Shown piece after piece: positions 57,685 through 64,000 of a stretch of 64,000 bases of DNA (position 1 is the first letter of the stretch; each line of letters begins with the position of its first letter). The notes under the pieces are model-generated. The model did no database searches, was not told the origin of the DNA, and saw nothing but the letters and a program-made list of their open reading frames with translations. The DNA is from Microvelia longipes (Eukaryota > Arthropoda > Insecta > Hemiptera > Veliidae), in the NCBI GenBank assembly GCA_018340805.1, contig JACMZG010001870.1:20477500-20541499 (forward strand), in the 5' to 3' direction. The position numbers and the translations under genes were made by a program.

Positions 57685-59055
57685 AGAAATATATTAATAA
57701 CATAAAAAATAACTAATCATGTTTTAAAAATCAGTCTTATTAAAATTTAAATACACATGATGCATTTTGGGTGAAATATCATTCACTACCATCTCACTTT
57801 GGCCTAAGCACTTGGCAACATGCTAAACAAAATACATCTAAGTTATGTGGGCTTAATATAACCAGTCAGCAGCAAGGGACTATTATAAAAGGAAACCTGC
57901 AATAATTTGGTGTAGACCAAATCCAATGGTCCCACAAAAAAAGAAATAAATGCAACAATGGAAGGCAGGGATCTCTGATAAGCTAAATAGATCTTCCTTT
58001 ATATTCACAATAAAAAACACTAAGAGCCAAAGTCAAGCCACTGCTCTCTTAGCAGGACTGAACCCAAAAAGAAATAATATTGAATTTAGTGAGAAACAAA
58101 GAATTGTAAAAGAGCGTAGATGACAGCAGTATGGGCTCAAAATTGTGCCTACTTAGTCGTAAAGAACAAGTGATTCTCCCACTCCTTTCTGCTACAAGGG
58201 AAATGTTAAAATGGCAAAATTAGTATTCCATAAAGTTTTTAGGTCAGGTTGCTTATCTCTCCAAAATCCACCAGTTGGTTTTAATAATATTTAATTTATT
58301 CATAATTTAATATATTAAATTAAAACAATTTTTGTGTCACTTTGGAAGAAAAGTCAAATCTATTTCAAGCCTTGTTCACAAGATAACTTTTTGGCTTATA
58401 GTTACTACAAGTAATTTTATTTCAATATGCACCCAAGTAGACATAGGTTCGCATTAAAAGATTTAAATAGATATGAAACATAAATACAGCATGTGATCGA
58501 ATAAACAATTAAGATACACTGTGAGAACATAATTGTTTATCATACAATTGATTAATAGATTAGATATGAGTAGCTTATACAATCCTGTATAGGCTGTATC
58601 CAATCCAATAATGAAATTAGATCTTCAGAATTTCCATGGATTTGATGGTCATATGACAGAATCATATTCAGTTAAACATACTATAAGGGAGAGAAAGAGT
58701 CAAAGAGGTCTTCAAGTATTTTAGAATTTAATGTGTAACATATATGTAGACTTAAGTTAAATAAAAATAAATGGTCTAAAATTGGGACAGTGTTCCAGAC
58801 TCCACCACTTATATGGACCATAGTAAATCCAGTCAAATAATTCTTCTTCTTACATGCTAAAATGAGACACAGGCATGCAGCAAAATAAACCCTCTTGATT
58901 TGATTGGTCAAAGCTGCTTAGCAACATTTGCAAAACCTGAGGCATAGACTGATTGCATACCAGTACAAATACACCCTCTAAAGTAACCGCCTAACCACGA
59001 ATTCCAAAATAAAGCTGCTCCACCACAGCAAGATGGCTGCCAGAATCCTAACTAT
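57685..59055. other. AT-rich DNA without recognised genes
   Basis: No exon or element border supported. Confidence 0.4.
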
Positions 59056-59057
59056 TA

Positions 59058-59557
59058 GTACGTTCACACACACTCTAGATCCGCGGATCGTATAGAATAC
59101 GTATGCAATACGGTCAACTAACTTCACAGTTCTTACAGCGTATTTGTTTAGTCAATCGAGTGAGATTACGTGATAACTGATCCCGCCAAAAATGGTGTCT
59201 ATATAGTGAAGGTTCACTTTTGGTTATAAAGAAAGTTTAAAACAAAAATATATTAAATTAAATATTGTCATTTCTTTGCATAAATAAAAGTTACACTAAA
59301 AAATAACATTCCAAAAGTTATTTGATCAAAACGGTAATATAGAAGTGAAATAAAAGTTAGACGAGAAGGTTATCCGTTAAATACGATTGTCTCTAAAGGT
59401 ACATACAGCGTATCGGGGGATCCATTTAGATTCCATGTCCCTAGTTCTAGTGTATGTATCGATCGGATCCCCTCCGCATGGTTCATACAGCTTAAATTAC
59501 CGTATTGAGAGATCGTACTCTATATGATACGCGGATCTAGAGTGTGTGTGAACGTAC
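59058..59557. mobile_element. Non-autonomous TIR element, copy 2
   Basis: Ends are clear inverted repeats: GTACGTTCACACACACTCTA on the left and its inverse TAGAGTGTGTGTGAACGTAC on the right, extended by GATCCGCGGATC. TA flanks both ends. It is a homologue of 9525-10017, with better preserved termini. No ORF. Confidence 0.82.
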
Positions 59558-59559
59558 TA

Positions 59560-60448
59560 TCTGTTGGTAAAACTAAACCTAAACTGATCACGAGGTTTGG
59601 ATAAAAAAGGTATTTATACACACATGAATGAGAAATAACAATATAACCTACGTTCCATAAAAAAGTAACCGAGATTCTTGCAGGGCTAACAAGATGCAGC
59701 AGAAGCATGAGAAGCAACTGCTTCATTTTGGAAAGTGTAGAAAGGGACACCAAAGTACACCTTCAAGGGACTAACAACAAAGTTAGAACACTTTCCAGAC
59801 TGCCGAATATATTTTTTCTGTTTTCTAGGCAACTGGCAGCTTTTGTTTTAGAAACCCTTCAAACAGGGGAGTTGGAACACCCCCCCCCCCCAGTAGTATA
59901 AGTTCTACATCACTTTACCGCCAACTCCTTATTTTAACACTTTAGGGTAATCTACAAGTTCAAAAAGCTTACTAACTCTATCATTGCCATGTTACCATCA
60001 ACTAAAGGACAGAATTCAAAGATGCTTAAAGCGAATTTAGGATACAGTAGAATTCAAATATAATCTAGGAAAACAGCAATAACAAAGTGCACTAACTAAA
60101 ACATCAAGTATCATATCAAAATATTCTAGGCTAAAACTTACACATACGGCACAGTAAATAACTTAAAACTCATTATTAAACAGTTTTAATTAAATTATCG
60201 GCTTAAACTAGGGAATACAAATCAAAATATGCGGTTTATGGTTTCTTTTTATTTTTCGTTAATTTAAATTCTAGATTGACAAAACTTATTACGGTAGACA
60301 ATACGAAGTCAGTGTAAACTTTTCATTTTGCAAGCTTTTGGAATATCTAAACTGATTTAACAAATACATATTTAGATTCGCAATAAATATAACCAAAATT
60401 TCTACATCATAACCTTTTTCTCGAGCGACTAATTACTCGCACACATGT
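59560..60448. other. AT-rich DNA, possible intron
   Basis: If the minus-strand exons proposed at 60.4-60.95 kb are real, this is the start of a long intron. A C-run at 59881-59891 is present. No exon was recognised. Confidence 0.3.
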
Positions 60449-60953
60449 ACTCACCCGATGTCGAATTAATTTGGTAGCTTGCGTTGTGGGCTGAATTGTA
60501 GAACTTGTTCAGCCATAATAATATTAAATAACCACGGCTTTGGCTGATTTGGATCTAATAAAAGTTGTAATTATTAAATAAGAAATGTAAAATGTATGTA
60601 ATTTTTGTACATTGATCTAACAAATCGTTTATTCACAGTTCTACGATTTAGTCGATTTATTTCTCAAAATTCACACATGCTTAGTCTTTCCCTCTCTCCT
60701 CAAATGATTTAAGTTAGAAATATTATTTTAGATTGGAAAGATTTCTTTAAAATTAAATTTCTACAATACATTGTATGTATATTAACTATATTAACCTAAT
60801 TTCATCTCTAATTATCAAAACCATCGTATCACTAACAAAATAAGTAAAATTGTATAAATAATTACATGACTTTTTACTTTCAACACTATTTGTACTTACG
60901 AAGTCATATTGCGCTGAAGTAAACCAATAATACAGGCGGGGAACGTCTATATA
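60449..60953 (-). promoter_or_regulatory. Possible promoter and two non-coding first exons (minus strand)
   Basis: On the minus strand TATATAG (60953-60947) lies about 30 bases before a pyrimidine-rich start region. A good donor, GTAAGTAC, begins at 60899. Further along, TTTATTAG (near 60556) could be an acceptor, and a strong GTGAGT donor begins at 60454. The small exon so defined contains ATG at about 60515 with only 16 codons, so it would be 5' UTR. The gene would extend left beyond what I can recognise. Signals alone are weak evidence. Confidence 0.25.
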
Positions 60954-61021
60954 CTCTAAAGGGAATAAAACGCGGTAATACAACTACGCAGTACGCACAG
61001 GTCTGAACAGGTTTGTGCAAG

Positions 61022-61087
61022 ACTACACCCTGACCAGGAGCTCACTACGCCTTGACTAGGAGCTAACTACACCCTGACCGGGAGCTC
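61022..61087 (+). repeat. 22 bp tandem repeat, three units
   Basis: ACTACACCCTGACCAGGAGC plus TC, then two variants (61044, 61066), in perfect 22-base register. It is GC-rich against AT-rich surroundings. Confidence 0.85.
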
Positions 61088-61095
61088 ATTACGCA

Positions 61096-61922
61096 TATTC
61101 GCGATTCAAAGAGATAGTTGTAAGGTTGGCAATACCAATGGCGGGAAAACGAAAGGGTGATCAAAAAATTTTTTATCATAGGATTAGCATGGGAGCCGAT
61201 AAAAATTCTTCTTTTATTTATTTATTGTTTGTTAATTGTGATAAATGTGATGAAAATTATTAGAACGACCATCGTACTAAAAAAATTGCAAATATTTCAT
61301 GGATAAAAATACTTCGATTATTCCAGGATTTAAATATAGAATCAGGCTCTTATCACTACAGACTTTGATTCGTCCGATTTAACCCAGAAATAATAAAACC
61401 TAAACGGATAATTTAAACAAACATTTTACAAAAAACGTGAATTATTGAGTTATTAATTATTTTTAGTGCGTAAATAAAAAAATTGATTAACAAATTAAAA
61501 ACAACCATTACAGTGAAAATCGGCTTCTTATCAGTTAATTTAAATACCTGTACAACTAATTTAAACATTAATGCAATTAAAATGGTAATTTTGTGTGTTT
61601 GTGCAAACTAAAATTATTTAAAAGTAACATCAATTAACAATAAATAAAATAAAACACTATATTATGATTTCATCTTCTTATCACTCAATTTTAATACCGT
61701 GACAACCCATTAAAACGCTATTTTTCTATAAAATTGTGATTCTACTGAGTTCATACGCCTAAAATTAGTTAAATTAAAGCACTTAGATATAAAATTTAAA
61801 GAAATGATTGTCACAAATAAGAAAAACCAGAAAATCCCATAAGGACTTTAACACGATCACCCTTTCGTTATCAATTTCTTATCAGCGACGGTGGCGCTGC
61901 TACGGACTTTGAATTGCGAATT
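61096..61922. mobile_element. Possible TIR element, about 827 bp
   Basis: ATTCGCGATTCAAAG (61096) and its near inverse CTTTGAATTGCGAAT (61908-61922) form the outer match. AACGAAAGGGTGATC (near 61147) and its inverse GATCACCCTTTCGTT (near 61855) form a second match at about the same distance inward. The stretch between them differs. Inside, TTCTTATCA-like phrases recur near 61350, 61527, 61674 and 61875. No ORF beyond 42 codons. Confidence 0.5.
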
Positions 61923-62580
61923 CTCATGCCAGTCATGACTCCGAATCAGGTTTTTTACAAAAAAAAGGATATTTATATTAATTATATAAATCACTTTAGA
62001 ATTATTACTTATGCTACCATAGTACAAGTGTCTAGGTTTTTATTAATAAATCAGGCTTACCACACGAATTATTATCTTTTATTAATAAGGAAATTGCAAA
62101 AGGTACATAAAATAAATCAATAAATTTAGAAATAAATATAAATCAAATGCTTTCAAATTAACTAATCAATGCAGTTTTGCTTTTTCCTAAAGGAAAAGTG
62201 AAATCAATTTTAATTGAACGAACGTATTTGTTTGTACGTGTCGCGATAACTGCCGTAAAAATTTACCGATTTTGATAAAATTTTTGTACGCATGTAAAAA
62301 TTAACTATGCGTCAGAGCTGCGTAAGTTTTTGGTAATATTCCAACAAATATTTCAAAATGGCGACCAATATGCGGACTGGATAAAAAAAAATCGTGTTTA
62401 TACCGTTTTAAAGCTCTTAAAGATTAGAAATAAAAAATATATGTAAATTTAACATGGCGGCCATAATTTAAAAAAAATAGTTTTACTAATTTTATAAAAA
62501 ATTACGATTTTTATCGTATTTATATAAAATTTATATAAATGTGGCGTTCACTAGCAGTTTCTAGCTTCGTTTTTAGCATA
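61923..62580. other. AT-rich DNA with a repeat-like phrase at 62220-62320
   Basis: TTTGTTTGTACGTGTCGCGA and the following AT-rich bases resemble widely dispersed insect repeats, but no border can be set. Confidence 0.35.
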
Positions 62581-63430
62581 AGAATGTCGAACTTGAGATT
62601 TTTTTAGGTAGGAATACACACAGGCATAAAACAAATTCAAAAAGTCACCACATATCAAAATGTGTTCAGCAATATAGGCTGCAGGTTAGTTTTAGAACAT
62701 CGAATTTGAGATTTTGTGAGTTAGAATTGCAAACGAGCATAAGACGAATCTAAAAAGTCCTTACACATCAAAATCCGTTGAGTAGTTGAGGCATTAGGTC
62801 CGTCAATGTATAAAACTACCATTCGCTAACAAACTAAGTTAAGCGTAAGAACATCGAATTTGAGATATTATGAGGTAGAAATGCAAACGAGCATAAGAGG
62901 AATCTAAAAAGTCCTCACACATCAAAATTCATTCAGTAGTTGAGGCAGTAGATGTGTCAATGTATAATCTACTGTTCGCTAGCTTAGTTTTTTGCTCCGC
63001 GTAGGAATGTCAACTTTGAGATTTTATGAAGTAGGAATACACTCGAGTCCTCACAAATCAAAATCCGTTCAATAGTTTAGGCTGTAGGTGCGTAAACATA
63101 GTTTTTTGCTCTACGTTTAGCGTAAGAATGTCGAATTTGAGATTTTATGAGGTAGGAATGCACAAGAGCATAAGGCGAATCTAAAAAGTCCTCACACATC
63201 AAAATCTGTTCAGTCGTTTAGGCTGTAGGTGCGTCAATTTATTAAACTACCGTTCACTAGCTTAGTTCTCCGCTCCGTGTTCAGCGTAGAAATGTCGAAT
63301 TTGAGATTTTATGAGGTAGGAATGCACACGAGCATAAGCCGAATCCAAAAAGTCCTCATATGTCAAAATCCGTTCAGTAGTTAAGGCTGTTTTGTTGACG
63401 CTGTAGGTGCGTCAACAAAACGTGCAGGAA
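62581..63430 (+). repeat. Irregular tandem repeat, six units of about 110-165 bp
   Basis: The block TCGAATTTGAGATTTTATGA recurs at about 62586, 62699, 62851, 63008, 63131 and 63295. It is followed by GTAGGAATGCAC, AAAAAGTCCTCACA and ATCAAAATCCGTTCAGTAGT. Units differ by deletions. No coding role. Confidence 0.8.
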
Positions 63431-63958
63431 GAAAAATAATAAGAAGTCAAAAATGCATTTTCAAACACCTTTTTCTCCACTTCTGCAAGGTCAATTTGGA
63501 TGATTTTTTTTATTTTTTATCAACAAGGCACGCCCTTTAAGGATATTATAATATTATTTATGTACCTATAGCCGTTTTTACGCTACAGACCCTCAAAAAC
63601 ACTACTTTGTTGCGAGCAGTGTAATATACCCAGGCAGCTTAAGTAGATTTTTGACTTTTTTTACTGACTAAGCGGGGTATTTTTACTTTTCTTTTTGACT
63701 TGTTTGACTTGGCGGGGCGGAACGCAGATGCGTTCCTAAACATCTTACCAGTTCTTACCCTAGAAGAGGACTTGATTTTGGAGCCAAGTTTAATTAAAAT
63801 TAGACATCAGACAAAGCCATTTGAGCTGTAAAGAGTTAAGAAATGTGAACATCCATTTATATAACTGGAGAACTGTGCTAGATACAGACGTGAATGAGGC
63901 CTCATTATCATTATTCTCAGAAACTTTATATCCATCATTAGAAAAACTAATTATCAAG
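63431..63958. other. Unassigned DNA
   Basis: Slightly less AT-rich, with no gene recognised. Confidence 0.35.
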
Positions 63959-64000
63959 CAGTGGCGTACCTCTATGGGCCCGCAATGCGGAGGGGCCCCC
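63959..64000 (+). repeat. Start of a dispersed repeat cut by the window edge
   Basis: AGTGGCGTACCTCTATGGGC followed by GAGGGGCCCCC is the kind of terminus seen on dispersed insect repeats and echoes the motif at 27282. The rest is outside the window. Confidence 0.35.

Noticed and set aside
61138..61266. 42-codon ORF starting ATGGCGGGAAAACG
   Set aside because: The start is attractive, but it overlaps the proposed TIR end and the protein becomes low-complexity at once.

Overview
The window looks like nuclear DNA of an arthropod, most likely an insect. It is AT-rich, host genes are split by GT-AG introns, and most of the sequence is transposable elements of kinds common in insects: BEL/Pao LTR retrotransposons, LINEs, a Penelope-like element, a Polinton-like element, and many short inverted-repeat elements. 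I cannot name the species. Three runs of N (23456-23555, 38168-39087, 53951-54000) mark assembly gaps.

Host genes lie in the left third. Bases 91-356 are the last coding exon of an RGG-rich, probably RNA-binding protein (+ strand). A complete three-exon VMA21-like gene, encoding a V-ATPase assembly factor of 93 residues, runs on the minus strand from 8617 to 6719. A small one-membrane-span protein of 77 residues, of mitochondrial-type character, is encoded on the plus strand by exons at 11454-11613 and 21673-21746. They are separated by a 10.06 kb intron.

That large intron holds a Penelope-like remnant with a GIY-YIG endonuclease (about 13.4-13.96 kb, minus) and a 7187 bp Polinton-like element (14395-21581). 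The latter has inverted termini beginning AG, a perfect 6 bp target duplication ATTACA, zinc fingers plus a broken protein-primed DNA polymerase B, a TATA/initiator promoter, and several minisatellites. No integrase, ATPase or capsid gene was seen in it.

Right of 23 kb the window is almost entirely mobile DNA: a damaged BEL/Pao copy on plus (23556-27119), a 5'-truncated LINE on plus (27375-30090), a foldback element (30236-30715), a 149 bp tandem repeat (30925-31450), an old LINE fragment on minus (32.2-33.3 kb), a TIR element with GTCTC target duplication (33283-34014), a 1049 bp near-palindrome (35095-36143), a GC-rich two-ORF LINE on minus (39088-45245), a nearly complete BEL/Pao element on minus (46429-53562) and a LINE remnant on plus (54001-54870). 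From 55 to 64 kb there is mostly unique-looking AT-rich DNA with hairpins, a second copy of the 500 bp TIR element seen at 9.5 kb, a possible minus-strand promoter near 60.95 kb and further tandem repeats.

No operon-like or cooperating host system is visible. The parts that work together are within mobile elements: capsid-protease-RT-integrase in BEL/Pao, and ORF1 with endonuclease/RT/RNase H in the GC-rich LINE. Many element ORFs are broken by single-base shifts. In the copy beside the 23.5 kb gap these look as much like long-read assembly error as like real decay.
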